A DNA stretch of 64,000 nt from Neglectibacter timonensis (GTDB lineage: Bacteria > Bacillota > Clostridia > Oscillospirales > Acutalibacteraceae), in NCBI RefSeq assembly GCF_900048895.1, contig NZ_LT160639.1, positions 667,524 through 731,523 of the forward strand, given 5' to 3'. How positions within the stretch are numbered: position 1 is the first letter of the stretch; each line of letters starts with the position of its first letter. The notes beneath the pieces are model-generated. The model was not told the DNA's origin. It did no database searches and saw nothing but the letters and a program-made list of their open reading frames with translations. Both the position numbers and the translations under genes were made by a program. This document shows, one piece after another, positions 24,809 through 33,283 of the stretch.

Positions 24809-25186
24809 ATGAAAGACCTGAAACTCTGCGAAAGCGACTATCGTTTTATGCTGCTGGTTTGGGAGGCAGAGCCCCTCCCCTCCGGAAAGCTTGTGGAGTT
24901 GTGCCGGGAAAGGCTGGGCTGGAAGAAGTCCACCACCTATACAGTGCTGCGCAAGCTCTGTGAGCGGGGCTTTGTCAGGAATGAAAACACTGTGGTATCC
25001 GCCTGCATTCCCAAAGAAAAAGTACAGGTTTACCAGAGCGGGCATTTTGTCGAGCATGTCTTCGAGGGATCCCTGCCTGGCTTTCTCACCGCATTTCTGG
25101 GCGGCAGGCCCGTTTCCGAGCAGGAGGCTCGGGAACTCAAAGAACTGATCGACCAACACACCCGGAAGGGAGGCGGGACATCATGA
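24809..25186 (+). CDS. BlaI/MecI/CopY-family repressor
   Basis: A 125-residue winged-helix repressor. It opens LKLCESDYRFMLLVWEAEPL, then carries the recognition region GWKKSTTYTVLRKLCERGFV and a C-terminal dimerisation helix region. The start at 24809 follows GTAGGGGGC; a frame from 24719 would run through the promoter. The stop overlaps the M56 start (ATGA), the classic BlaI-BlaR1 arrangement, so proteolysis or signalling through the membrane peptidase probably relieves repression. Confidence 0.93.
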   Translation: MKDLKLCESDYRFMLLVWEAEPLPSGKLVELCRERLGWKKSTTYTVLRKLCERGFVRNENTVVSACIPKEKVQVYQSGHFVEHVFEGSLPGFLTAFLGGRPVSEQEARELKELIDQHTRKGGGTS

Positions 25187-26964
25187 CCGCCCTCCGTGAG
25201 ATTTTTCTGCAGCTGCTCAGCATGAGCCTGACCTCCTCCCTTGTGATCGCCGTAATCTGTTTCCTGCGGTTCCTGCTGAAACGGGCCCCGAAAAAGTTTT
25301 CTTACTGGCTGTGGGCCGCCGCAGCCTTTCGACTCATCTGCCCTTTTTCCTTCTCCGCGGTCTTCAGTATTTTTTCCTTTTCCTCCGCAGGGACCGTACA
25401 CAGCGCAGGCCCTGTCACCAGGATGAGCTACCTGCCGGCTGTCTCCCCTGCCGGAGATCCGGCCCAGCCGCTCACATATCCTGGCATGGTTTCCGGGATT
25501 CCGGATCCGGGTCCCGATTCTGTTGCCATACTCAGCCTTATATGGATGCTGGGCGTTGTGCTGATGCTGGCCGCAGCTGTGTTCAGTTACCGGAAAATCT
25601 GCCTGCGGGTGCGCGCTGCCGTAATGCTTCGCCCGTACGTTTATGAGTGCGACGCTATCCGATCTCCGTTTGTGCTGGGATTTTTCCGGCCAAAAATCTA
25701 CCTGCCCTTTGGTTTGGACGCCGGTCGGCAGAAATACGTGCTTTGTCATGAAGAGTATCACATCAGACGCCGTGACTATCTCATCAAGCCGCTGGCCTTC
25801 TCCCTTCTGTGCCTGCATTGGTTGAATCCCCTGGTATGGCTGGCTTTTGTCCTCTTGTCCAGAGATATGGAGATGAGTTGCGACGAAAAGGTGCTGGAAA
25901 CCCTGGGCGGCGATCTGCGCCGCGAATACAGCCTCTCCCTGCTCTCCTTCGGATCAAACCGCAGATTTCCTGCTCCCAATCCCCTTTCCTTCGGAGAGAC
26001 GGGCCTCCGGGAGCGGATCAAGAACGTGCTCACCTACCGCAGAACCGGAGCTTTCGTCTCCATTATGGCCGTCATTGCCTGTCTGCTGACGGCTGCGGCC
26101 TGCTCCGCAAACCCGATTCAGCCCGAAGTCCCCGAAAGTTCCAATCATAATTATGAAATGATGGGTGCGGAGGACGAGACTGATTTCCACACCGCAGAGC
26201 TTCTCAGCCTGCTGTTCGACTGCCAGGACAGCGAGCTCCTGGAGATCATGGCGCTTCCCGCCCCCTCCGTCACCCCGCTTCCCAACGGAGACTATCCCAC
26301 GATGACTTCTAACCCCGCAATAGACGAGGCTTTGGAGCAATACTATCAAGCCCGTTTTCCGGCAGACTATTTTACAGAAGAGGCTTATGCCCGTTTCCTG
26401 CAGAGGGCTGCTTCCCAATGGTTCTTTCAATCATTTGCCGGGCAGGGAGAACTGCGCCTAGTTAAGGCGGAGCGTCTGCCTGCGGAAACAGACGCCCGCA
26501 GCTGGACCGCCACTGTGAGAGCGGTGCTGCTGCCTTCAGGCGCATCGCAGGATTTTGAAATCCCCGTATCCGTACAGGAGTCGGAAGGCAAGCTGACCTC
26601 CTTCCTGTTGGGAGAGGAGGTCGGCAGCCTGCAGCAGTACTTTTTTCGCTCTGCCATGGAGGAAACAGGGCTGCAGGATGAAGAGCAGGAAGCATGGAAA
26701 AGAGATTTGGAGGCTCGGGAGGAAAAGCTGGCTGAACTTCAGGCGGAGTTCAGTTCTTACGAGGCGCGCATAGAGGTTCTGGCTTCCGACCTGGAAACTG
26801 CAGAGGAAAGCCGCATGGGCACGCTGAAAACGGAGCTGAACAGCGCTGAGCTGCAGCGCCGTATACTGTATCAGGAAGCGGAGGCACTGGAACAGGAGAT
26901 AGAGAAGCTCCGGCTGCTCATCCAGGACAGCGTCTCTGCGGAAAACGAGGACGTTTCTCCCTGA
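25183..26964 (+). CDS. BlaR1-like M56 membrane metallopeptidase
   Basis: A 593-residue protein. Several membrane segments lie in the first ~310 residues (SSLVIAVICFLRFLLK; WMLGVVLMLAAAVFSY; AFVSIMAVIACLLTAAAC). The cytosolic zinc-protease motif is HEEYHIRRRDY near residue 190, with DMEMSCDEKVLE downstream supplying a third ligand. The C-terminal ~280 residues are extracellular: a globular region, then from about residue 495 a long Glu/Leu-rich coiled coil. There is no penicillin-binding sensor domain, so the signal differs from beta-lactam. It overlaps the repressor gene by four bases and should control that repressor. Confidence 0.9.
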   Translation: MTALREIFLQLLSMSLTSSLVIAVICFLRFLLKRAPKKFSYWLWAAAAFRLICPFSFSAVFSIFSFSSAGTVHSAGPVTRMSYLPAVSPAGDPAQPLTYPGMVSGIPDPGPDSVAILSLIWMLGVVLMLAAAVFSYRKICLRVRAAVMLRPYVYECDAIRSPFVLGFFRPKIYLPFGLDAGRQKYVLCHEEYHIRRRDYLIKPLAFSLLCLHWLNPLVWLAFVLLSRDMEMSCDEKVLETLGGDLRREYSLSLLSFGSNRRFPAPNPLSFGETGLRERIKNVLTYRRTGAFVSIMAVIACLLTAAACSANPIQPEVPESSNHNYEMMGAEDETDFHTAELLSLLFDCQDSELLEIMALPAPSVTPLPNGDYPTMTSNPAIDEALEQYYQARFPADYFTEEAYARFLQRAASQWFFQSFAGQGELRLVKAERLPAETDARSWTATVRAVLLPSGASQDFEIPVSVQESEGKLTSFLLGEEVGSLQQYFFRSAMEETGLQDEEQEAWKRDLEAREEKLAELQAEFSSYEARIEVLASDLETAEESRMGTLKTELNSAELQRRILYQEAEALEQEIEKLRLLIQDSVSAENEDVSP

Positions 26965-26993
26965 TAGAACACAGAATATGGAGGCAAAAACAT

Positions 26994-27035
26994 ACGCCCT
27001 GAAGACGGCTGTACAAGCTGTCCTCAGGGCGTTCC
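26994..27035. terminator. Bidirectional terminator between M56 and oleate hydratase genes
   Basis: Long imperfect stem: ACGCCCTGAAGAC.GCT pairs with AGCTGTC.TCAGGGCGT around a GTACA loop. A T-run (TTTTTG) follows on the minus strand. The two convergent genes end on either side. Confidence 0.75.
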
Positions 27036-27037
27036 AA

Positions 27038-28753
27038 TTATCGGTAGGTGGTTTCCAGAGCCTTTTTCAGAACCCTGGGGTCACGGACATAGGGTGTGAC
27101 TGGACAGATGGGTTTGGTAATTTCCATCAGCGTATAGACTGCAATGCGGGCGGCGCGTACCGAATATTCTTCGGTAAACACCATGTCTTCCGGAATCTCC
27201 ACAAACTGGCTGATCATGGCAAAGTTTGTGCTGCCCTCCGGCACCACAGCAGGGCGGTCCGTCATCTTGCGGGGCTGGAACTGGGCGTCCACATAGGGCA
27301 TGAAGCAGGGAATCACATTGATCACATCTTTTTTGATTTCCTCCCAGCGGTCCTGCCAATGGAGATGGCAGATAAGCTCATAAAGCAGTTCCTCGCCGGT
27401 GCAGTCCTTCATGGGTTTTTTCACATAGTCGCCCAGCTGATCGGTGTAGAGGCCGTAACCCCAGAAAATGGTGGTATTTACATCCTGTGCCCGGAAATGG
27501 GGCTGCGCCGCAACCACGAGGCTCATCAGCCAGGAAGAATCCTTAAACGTCATCAGAGCGCCCGAGCCCGGGATGTTGCCAGAATAGTTTTCTATCATCT
27601 TCAGCAGCCGGTTCCCCTTCAAGGTCACAGTGAAGCTCTCCCAATTGGTTTCGTGCATGTTTCCAAAGAAGGGCCGCGGGTCTCCGAGGCCGGGCTTTTT
27701 CGAAGCCACCTTGCTCCAGAGCTCGCCGGATATAGGCTTTTCCTCCGGGGCGGGAGCCGGGGTGCTGTAATCCCCCAGGGTAGCGGAATCCGTCATGCAG
27801 GCATTGGTCATGATACACAGGTCGCCCTCTCCCAGCTCTATGGTCCGCTCTTCCCCCACCGAATCCTTTAGATGCAGCGCTGTGGCGGTAATGGTGCTGT
27901 CAGGCTTGAAATCGATATCCGTCACCGTGGTATCCGTCACAAATCTGACGCCGTGATTGTCAAGATAAGCTTTCAGCGGCAGGATCACGCTCTCATATTG
28001 GTTGTAGGGGGTACGGGTAACGCCTTCCAACGTCTCGATTCGGGAGAATTCAAAGATCATCCTGCGCATATAGCGTCGGAATTCAAACAGGCTGGACCAT
28101 TTCTGGAAGGCAAAGGTAGTCTGCCACATATACCAGAAATTGGTGGTAAAGAAATGGGGCGTACCCTGGAACCAATCTTCAATCGTCAGGCCGTCCAGCT
28201 GTTCCTCGGGTGTGATCATCAGCTTCCCCAAAGCCAGACGGTCGCCGTTGCTGAAACCCATACTGTGCACATCCTGGATCACCCCATTGCGGTCGATGAG
28301 CCGGGCGTGAGCGCAGGTGGGATGGGCATGGTCAAAATTGAGTATTTCCTCCGTCACACTCCTGCCGGGCTGTTCTATGCTGGGAACAGAGGAAAAGAGC
28401 TCCCAGAAATTTTCATAGGTCTCCTCATTGAGCATCCGGCCGCCACGGCAGACAAAGCCCTGCTCCACGCTGCCCGCACCGTCGTTGGAACCGCCCAGGA
28501 GCTTCATCCCCTCGTAAATTGTGATATTTTCTCCTGGAAAACTGCAGTCGCGCACCAGGTATGCGGCAGCTGCCAGAGAAGCCAGACCCCCGCCTACCAG
28601 ATAAACCTTCCGTTCTCCATAGTCCCGGCTTTTGACCTCTTCGTCCGCTATGCGTCTCGTTTCAGCCTCCGCCTTTTTTCTCCCAGCGTTAACAACCGCT
28701 GCCGCTGCGGCCCCTGCCGCGCCCACTGCAAGAATCTTACCAAGTTTTTTCAT
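27038..28753 (-). CDS. ohyA: Oleate hydratase (MCRA family), with hydrophobic N-terminal extension
   Basis: A 571-residue FAD-dependent fatty acid double-bond hydratase (10-hydroxystearate from oleate) of the myosin-cross-reactive antigen family. The nucleotide fold is YLVGGGLASLAAAAYLVRD. Conserved stretches include GGRMLNEETYENFWELF, NFWYMWQTTFAFQKWSS and FGYGL-like WGYGLYTDQLGDYVKKPM. Upstream of the fold is a 45-residue extension beginning KKLGKILAVGAAGAAAAAVV, a basic plus Ala-rich hydrophobic segment that may anchor the protein at the membrane. AGAAAGGGAA precedes the ATG. It probably detoxifies unsaturated fatty acids. It is monocistronic and divergent from the 87-residue gene. Confidence 0.94.
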   Translation of the reverse strand: MKKLGKILAVGAAGAAAAAVVNAGRKKAEAETRRIADEEVKSRDYGERKVYLVGGGLASLAAAAYLVRDCSFPGENITIYEGMKLLGGSNDGAGSVEQGFVCRGGRMLNEETYENFWELFSSVPSIEQPGRSVTEEILNFDHAHPTCAHARLIDRNGVIQDVHSMGFSNGDRLALGKLMITPEEQLDGLTIEDWFQGTPHFFTTNFWYMWQTTFAFQKWSSLFEFRRYMRRMIFEFSRIETLEGVTRTPYNQYESVILPLKAYLDNHGVRFVTDTTVTDIDFKPDSTITATALHLKDSVGEERTIELGEGDLCIMTNACMTDSATLGDYSTPAPAPEEKPISGELWSKVASKKPGLGDPRPFFGNMHETNWESFTVTLKGNRLLKMIENYSGNIPGSGALMTFKDSSWLMSLVVAAQPHFRAQDVNTTIFWGYGLYTDQLGDYVKKPMKDCTGEELLYELICHLHWQDRWEEIKKDVINVIPCFMPYVDAQFQPRKMTDRPAVVPEGSTNFAMISQFVEIPEDMVFTEEYSVRAARIAVYTLMEITKPICPVTPYVRDPRVLKKALETTYR

Positions 28754-29034
28754 AGTCGGTTCCCTTTCTTCCCTGATATTTGTTTCGGCACGAATCGATG
28801 CGCAATCCGTCCTCGTTTCTGACGCTTTTCCGGGAACCAGCGCCGCTGTCCCCGGAAGCTGGCTTCATTCTACCATGGGAAATCTTAGAAATCATTAGAC
28901 AGGTTTTTCACGCTGTACAAAAAACATACAGCTGAAATTCATTGTCGCAAAATGTGACAATATCAGGCTTTTGTCTATACACAGGAACAGCGGAAAGCGG
29001 TATCCTGAGATAGGATGAGAGGAGGGAAACGTTC

Positions 29035-29298
29035 ATGGCAGCCGACAGCCCTGTCAAGGAAGCAATGGTAAAAACCGCGGTGGTCCATCTGCTGCGCACA
29101 GCGAAGAGAGATCCAGAGCGGACCGCCCGCAATGTTACAGAGCTGGCCTGTGTGCTCACGCACCGAAACCTGGTTCCGGAAGAGGAAACCCTGTTCCTAT
29201 CGGGGATGGCCCGCTTTATCCGGGAGGGCAATGAAAAAGAGGCGCTCAGCCTGGTTCAGCAATTCTTCTTTCCAAATTCCAGCCAAAGGCCGGGCTGA
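29035..29298 (+). CDS. Conserved-looking small protein, 87 aa, function unknown
   Basis: I do not recognise this protein. It is 87 residues, helical and charged (VKEAMVKTAVVHLLRTAKRD; ELACVLTHRNLVPEEETLFL), with no membrane segment, signal peptide or cysteine motif. A strong GAGAGGAGG ribosome site six bases from the ATG argues that it is real. It is divergent from oleate hydratase, with a 281-base intergenic region between them. The stop codon and the last three codons lie inside the palindromic element starting at 29286. Confidence 0.6.
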   Translation: MAADSPVKEAMVKTAVVHLLRTAKRDPERTARNVTELACVLTHRNLVPEEETLFLSGMARFIREGNEKEALSLVQQFFFPNSSQRPG

Positions 29299-29532
29299 AT
29301 GATTCAGCCCGGCCTTCAGCTTGTCGAAAAAGAGCATTTCGCCAAGCTGAACAAGTTTGCAGGGAAGAAATAGTTTTCTCAGAAGGCTTCTCCCTGTGCA
29401 AACTTGTTTCTGAATCAACGCGGGAGAGGAACCCTGACGGTTCCCTCCCACACCCTTCCTCCCTCCGAAGGCGTTGGCTCTTACGTTTATCGACAGACTG
29501 AAAGGCCGGGCTGAATGATTCAGCCCGGCCTT
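29286..29532. repeat. Palindrome-ended non-coding element with internal hairpins
   Basis: Two near-identical 31-base palindromes (AAGGCCGGGCTGAAT...) lie 216 bases apart, at 29286-29316 and 29502-29532. Including the flanking CAG.TTGTCGA/TCGACAGACTG, the ends are ~42-bp inverted repeats. Inside is a long stem of 29350-29365 with 29391-29408, and a shorter GAGAGGAACC/GGTTCCCTC hairpin near 29425-29448. Bases 29299-29577 have no gene. Both ends can act as terminators for the convergent genes; a MITE-like origin is possible. Confidence 0.6.
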
Positions 29533-29538
29533 CTCGTC

Positions 29539-29569
29539 GTCCCCTGCATTGTTTTAACCTGCAGGGGAC
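29539..29569 (-). terminator. Hairpin downstream of the second MATE gene
   Basis: A perfect 10-bp stem, GTCCCCTGCA/TGCAGGGGAC, with an 11-base loop, directly after the MATE stop. There is no clear T-run, so termination probably also uses the palindrome at 29502-29532. Confidence 0.5.
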
Positions 29570-29577
29570 AGGATATT

Positions 29578-30975
29578 CTAATCACGTTTCACAATGGACT
29601 TTTTCTTCCACTTTCCCATCCGGTAGGCAAATCCGGTGAGTACCGCGCCCAGCACCCAGGAGATCAGCAGGGAGATGAACAGGCAGTCCGGCGCGCCGCT
29701 TCCCATCGCTCCGCCCGCAGGACGGGTGAGCGCCTCAAGGCCGTAGGCAATGGGCATCCGGATAATCACCGTAGTGATGATGGAAATCCACATGGGTGTC
29801 ATAGTGTCCCCCGCGCCGCGCATGACGCCGGAGAAAATCTGCGTGACCGCCATGGCCACATAACCCACCGCCAGGATAAACAACATCCTGGTACCCAGGG
29901 CAATCACCTCGGGGGTTTTCGTAAACAGCTGCATTAAGTACCGGCCAAACAGAAGGATCAGGCCCACCAGCACAACGGAAACGGAAACGCCCAGCTTCAT
30001 TCCGTCCTTAGTGCCCTTTTCCACCCGGTCCAGCCTGCCGGCGCCGATATTCTGTCCGGCAAAGGTAGTCATGGCGGTACCGAAGGTGAAGTTCGGCATC
30101 ATGGCAAAGCCGTCCACACGCATCACCACAGTATTTGCCGCGATAACCGCTGTACCGAAGCTGTTGGTCAACGACTGCACAATGATCATAGCCAGGGAGA
30201 AAATCGCCTGGGTCAGTCCGCTGGGAAGCCCAAGCCGGACCAGCTGGCCCAGAAGCACCTTCTTGGGGCGAAGTGTTTTCCATTTGATCACCAGGATATC
30301 GTGCATCCGAAACAGCTTTATCAGGCAGAGCACGGCGGAAATTGCCTGGGCGATGATAGTGGCCCAGGCTACACCGGCCACGCCCCAGCCAAACCCGGCC
30401 ACAAACCAAATATCCAAACCGATATTGAGCCCGCACGCCACAATCAGAAAAATCAGCGGCATAAAGGAATCCCCCAATCCACGGAGGATGCCGGAAATGA
30501 TGTTGTAAAACGCAGAGCCCATGATGCCCGCAAACATGATGACCAGATAGTCACAGGACATCTGATAAATATCACTTGGCGTCTGCAGTGCGCTGAGCAA
30601 AAGGGGGGAAACCAGCGGCCCCACAATCATGATGAATATGGATGAGATTAGAGTAGCCGTGATAGTGGTGCCCACCGTATCTGAAAGCTTCTGCTTTTCC
30701 TTGGCCCCAAAGTATTGGGACACCATAATGCCTGCACCCACAGAGATGCCCATGAACAGCACCAGAAGCAGGTTTAAAATCGGGCCGCTGGCCCCCACCG
30801 CGGCCAGCGCCCCGTCTCCCACATAATTTCCCACCACGATAGAGTCTACCGTGCTGTAGAGCTGCTGAGCCAAATTGCCGATCAGCAAAGGCACTGAAAA
30901 TTTGATCAGGTTGCTCGCCGGGCTCCCCTTTGTCATATCCTGCGCGCCGAACATCGCAGAAAGCTTACCTGCCAT
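29578..30975 (-). CDS. MATE-family efflux transporter (second copy)
   Basis: A 465-residue exporter with twelve membrane segments. It opens GSPASNLIKFSVPLLIGNLA and STVDSIVVGNYVGDGALAAVG. The second half begins QLVRLGLPSGLTQAIFSLAM. It is of the DinF/NorM-like MATE group common in Clostridia. The start at 30975 follows AAAGGAAGAAAAAG; an in-frame TTG eight codons upstream (30999) is less likely. Substrate is unknown. It is convergent with the 87-residue gene. Confidence 0.92.
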   Translation of the reverse strand: MAGKLSAMFGAQDMTKGSPASNLIKFSVPLLIGNLAQQLYSTVDSIVVGNYVGDGALAAVGASGPILNLLLVLFMGISVGAGIMVSQYFGAKEKQKLSDTVGTTITATLISSIFIMIVGPLVSPLLLSALQTPSDIYQMSCDYLVIMFAGIMGSAFYNIISGILRGLGDSFMPLIFLIVACGLNIGLDIWFVAGFGWGVAGVAWATIIAQAISAVLCLIKLFRMHDILVIKWKTLRPKKVLLGQLVRLGLPSGLTQAIFSLAMIIVQSLTNSFGTAVIAANTVVMRVDGFAMMPNFTFGTAMTTFAGQNIGAGRLDRVEKGTKDGMKLGVSVSVVLVGLILLFGRYLMQLFTKTPEVIALGTRMLFILAVGYVAMAVTQIFSGVMRGAGDTMTPMWISIITTVIIRMPIAYGLEALTRPAGGAMGSGAPDCLFISLLISWVLGAVLTGFAYRMGKWKKKSIVKRD

Positions 30976-31117
30976 AAATCTTTTTCTTCCTTTCCCCAAA
31001 TGGGTTTCATTCCCATTTCACTAAATAATTTTCGTTTCATTATATCATAAAATCAGAGGAAATACTTTGTTCAAAACGATGAAGTTACGGAAGATTTTTT
31101 TATATGTTCCCAATAAA

Positions 31118-31148
31118 AAACCGGAAAGCAGCATTTGCTTTCCGGTTT
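31118..31148 (-). terminator. Terminator of the Ytr-like operon
   Basis: A perfect 13-bp stem, AAACCGGAAAGCA and its complement, with a five-base loop. A T-run (TTTTTTATT) follows on the minus strand, just after the permease stop. Confidence 0.88.
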
Positions 31149-31165
31149 CCCTTCCTGATGAAAAA

Positions 31166-31942
31166 TCACTTGACCACTGCACGGCGCATGAGCAGCCAGG
31201 AAAGCCCGCTCATGGCCGCAAACAAAACCAGACAGGTGAGAGCCGTATTCTGCGGCTGGCCAAAGGCAAATTGAAACACTACGGCAAAAAAACCTGACAC
31301 AGCCTTTATCACCGCCCCGTTACTAATAAACTGATCCAATAATTCCAGCGCCGGCAGGCCGAAGAAGACCAGCACCGGAACACCGGCTCCCACCAGAATT
31401 TTCCCCAGCTTGTTCAGCCGGTAAAAGAGGGTGGTGATCAGATAACCCAAACCCGCCGCAGCCAGCAGCATAAAAAAGCCGAAGGCGGCGGAACAGAGAT
31501 GCAGCAGAAACGCGCCCGCCTGCCAGGCCCCCGCAGCGCTGAAATACAGATTCTCCATGAGACTCATGGAGCCCATTTCAATGCCCATCAGCCTACTGGG
31601 CAGAGGGGCCAGAATGGTGACCAGCTCATCCGCCACAGCCATAACCGCGCACATGGCCCCCGCCGTGCAAAGCCGGGCCAGAAACGTGCTGCGCCGGGAG
31701 ACTCCATTCTGCAGGGACATCCCAAAATTGTCCTTAAAAGAGCAGAGTGACGCCACAAACACGTAAACCGCCGTAACCGCAGTAATACCGTTTGTAGTGG
31801 AGCCGTTCACATCTTCACCCACGGCCGCCACCACAAAAAGAATCTCAAACAGCACGTAAAACCCTAGCAGCACCCCGTAGTAGGTCAGAATTCCTCTTTT
31901 CTGATCCGCCAGCTGATAGCGGAACGATGCAAATACCTTCAT
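31166..31942 (-). CDS. ABC exporter membrane subunit (Ytr-like)
   Basis: A 258-residue integral membrane protein with about six hydrophobic segments (GVLLGFYVLFEILFVVAAVG, LLAAAGLGYLITTLFY, LTCLVLFAAMSGLSWLL). It has the look of ABC-2-type subunits encoded next to GntR and ATPase genes. The start at 31942 (MKVFASFRYQLA) follows GAGGGAGAAAG; the upstream GTG at 31957 would overlap the ATPase stop. Substrate is unknown. In comparable YtrA operons the transporter protects against cell-wall-active peptides (family knowledge), but nothing in the sequence proves that here. Confidence 0.8.
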   Translation of the reverse strand: MKVFASFRYQLADQKRGILTYYGVLLGFYVLFEILFVVAAVGEDVNGSTTNGITAVTAVYVFVASLCSFKDNFGMSLQNGVSRRSTFLARLCTAGAMCAVMAVADELVTILAPLPSRLMGIEMGSMSLMENLYFSAAGAWQAGAFLLHLCSAAFGFFMLLAAAGLGYLITTLFYRLNKLGKILVGAGVPVLVFFGLPALELLDQFISNGAVIKAVSGFFAVVFQFAFGQPQNTALTCLVLFAAMSGLSWLLMRRAVVK

Positions 31943-31953
31943 CGCTTTCTCCC

Positions 31954-32799
31954 TCACATTCCCGTCAATTGAATAAACAGCTTCTGCAGATCCAGGCCGG
32001 AAAACTCCAACTCCGGGTTGGAGCGGTCCGGTTTTCCCAGCACATAGGCGGTGCGCAGGCCACCTATGGCGTCCACACCTAAAACCTCCCGCCCCCTCAG
32101 GTAGTCCTCTACCGCCCGGGCGCCGCCGGATACCGTATAACCTTTGGAGAGCAGCTCCTCCCGTGACTCGTTCCGGATCACCTTTCCCTCCTTGAGAATC
32201 ACCACGTCCTCGATGATGGAAGCCACCTCTTCTATAAGATGGGTGGAAAGCACTACAGTAAATGGCTTTTCCCCATATTTGGCCAGGAGGATGCGGTAGA
32301 AAAGTTCCCTGTGGTTGGCGTCCAGACCTAGCACCGGCTCATCCAACAACACATAAGGCACGTTCACCGACAGAGCCATCACCAGCTTGAAAATGGACAG
32401 ATAGCCGGTAGAGAGGGCACTGATACGGCTGCTTGTGTTCAACACAAAGCTGCCCGCCAGATTTCTGGCATACTCTTCGTCAAATTCCGGATAGAAATTT
32501 TTTGCCCAGCGGAAGGCTGTTCCCACCTTCATGTTTTCAGGATAATAGGTTTTCTCGCTCATCAAATATAGTTTGGAAAGAGCCCGGTCGTTTTCCGCCG
32601 CCCGTTCCCCGTCCACCAGCACTTCTCCTCCATCGGCAAAAATGCGGTTTGCCGCCACGTTGAGCAAAGTGGATTTTCCCGCTCCGTTACGGCCCAGCAG
32701 ACCGTAAATTTTCTGTTCCCCAAAACAGATATTCACGTTTGACAGAGCCTGTACTGCTCCATATCGCTTAAAAACCTGCCTGATCTCAATGCCGTTCAT
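31954..32799 (-). CDS. ABC transporter ATPase (Ytr-like)
   Basis: A 281-residue ATPase. Walker A is GRNGAGKST near residue 36 and Walker B YVLLDEPVLGLD. The signature motif reads LSTGY instead of LSGGQ, a variant I associate with this GntR-linked group. The H-loop is STHLIEE. A C-terminal ~70-residue extension follows the core. It overlaps the GntR stop by four bases (ATGA) and precedes its membrane partner by 11 bases. Confidence 0.9.
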   Translation of the reverse strand: MNGIEIRQVFKRYGAVQALSNVNICFGEQKIYGLLGRNGAGKSTLLNVAANRIFADGGEVLVDGERAAENDRALSKLYLMSEKTYYPENMKVGTAFRWAKNFYPEFDEEYARNLAGSFVLNTSSRISALSTGYLSIFKLVMALSVNVPYVLLDEPVLGLDANHRELFYRILLAKYGEKPFTVVLSTHLIEEVASIIEDVVILKEGKVIRNESREELLSKGYTVSGGARAVEDYLRGREVLGVDAIGGLRTAYVLGKPDRSNPELEFSGLDLQKLFIQLTGM

Positions 32800-33164
32800 C
32801 CCTCAAAACCCCTTTCCATCATTGCTTTCAGCTCTTCCCGGCTGATCTCAAGGCGCTTGGCTTCTTCCACCATTGCCTTAATAAAATTTTCATAGAAGCT
32901 TTCCTTCCGTTTTTGGCGAAGCTTTTCTGCCGCCCCCTCGGTTACAAACATGCCAAGCCCCCTTTTTTTATACACGATATTTTCATCCACCAGCAAGTTG
33001 ATCCCCTTCAGCGCGGTGGCCGGGTTGATCTTGTAGGTGACGGAAAACTCTGTAATGGACGGAATCTGCGACCCCTCAGGAAATACCCCAGATAGGATTG
33101 CATCCTCCAGGCCATCCGCAATCTGTTGAAAAATCGGCCGCTCAGAGTCAAAATCAATTTGCAC
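32796..33164 (-). CDS. GntR-family repressor, YtrA type
   Basis: A 122-residue regulator with an N-terminal winged helix (RPIFQQIADGLEDAILSGVF, FSVTYKINPATALKGINLLV) and only a short effector tail, as in YtrA. The ATG follows AAAGGAGG. It is first in the operon and probably represses it through the dyad near 33188-33209 until a transport substrate or membrane stress is present (inference). Confidence 0.92.
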   Translation of the reverse strand: MQIDFDSERPIFQQIADGLEDAILSGVFPEGSQIPSITEFSVTYKINPATALKGINLLVDENIVYKKRGLGMFVTEGAAEKLRQKRKESFYENFIKAMVEEAKRLEISREELKAMMERGFEG

Positions 33165-33187
33165 GGGATCGCCTCCTTTTCTTTTAT

Positions 33188-33246
33188 GGTTAACTAGTCA
33201 AGTAATTAACAAACATAAGTGTACAGAAAAAAAGGAGCTTTGTCAA
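33188..33246 (-). promoter_or_regulatory. Promoter and operator of the Ytr-like operon
   Basis: On the minus strand, TTGACA (33246-33241), a 17-base spacer and TACACT (33223-33218). Downstream, an imperfect dyad GTTAA...TTAAC (about 33188-33209) fits a GntR operator. The -35 lies in the loop of the terminator of the upstream TetR gene. Confidence 0.65.
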
Positions 33247-33258
33247 GCCCCTTTTTTA
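33227..33258 (-). terminator. Terminator of the DhaS-type TetR gene
   Basis: Stem AAAAAGG.GCTT pairs with AAGC.CCTTTTT around TGTC, with A/T-runs on both sides. It overlaps the -35 and spacer of the next promoter. Confidence 0.75.
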
Positions 33259-33283
33259 AAAGAGTGAAGCCGGCCTTTTCCAC

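Noticed and set aside
29286-29532. Calling the palindromic region a definite transposable element
   Set aside because: No transposase, no visible target duplication and only one copy in the window; reported as a repeat and a question instead.
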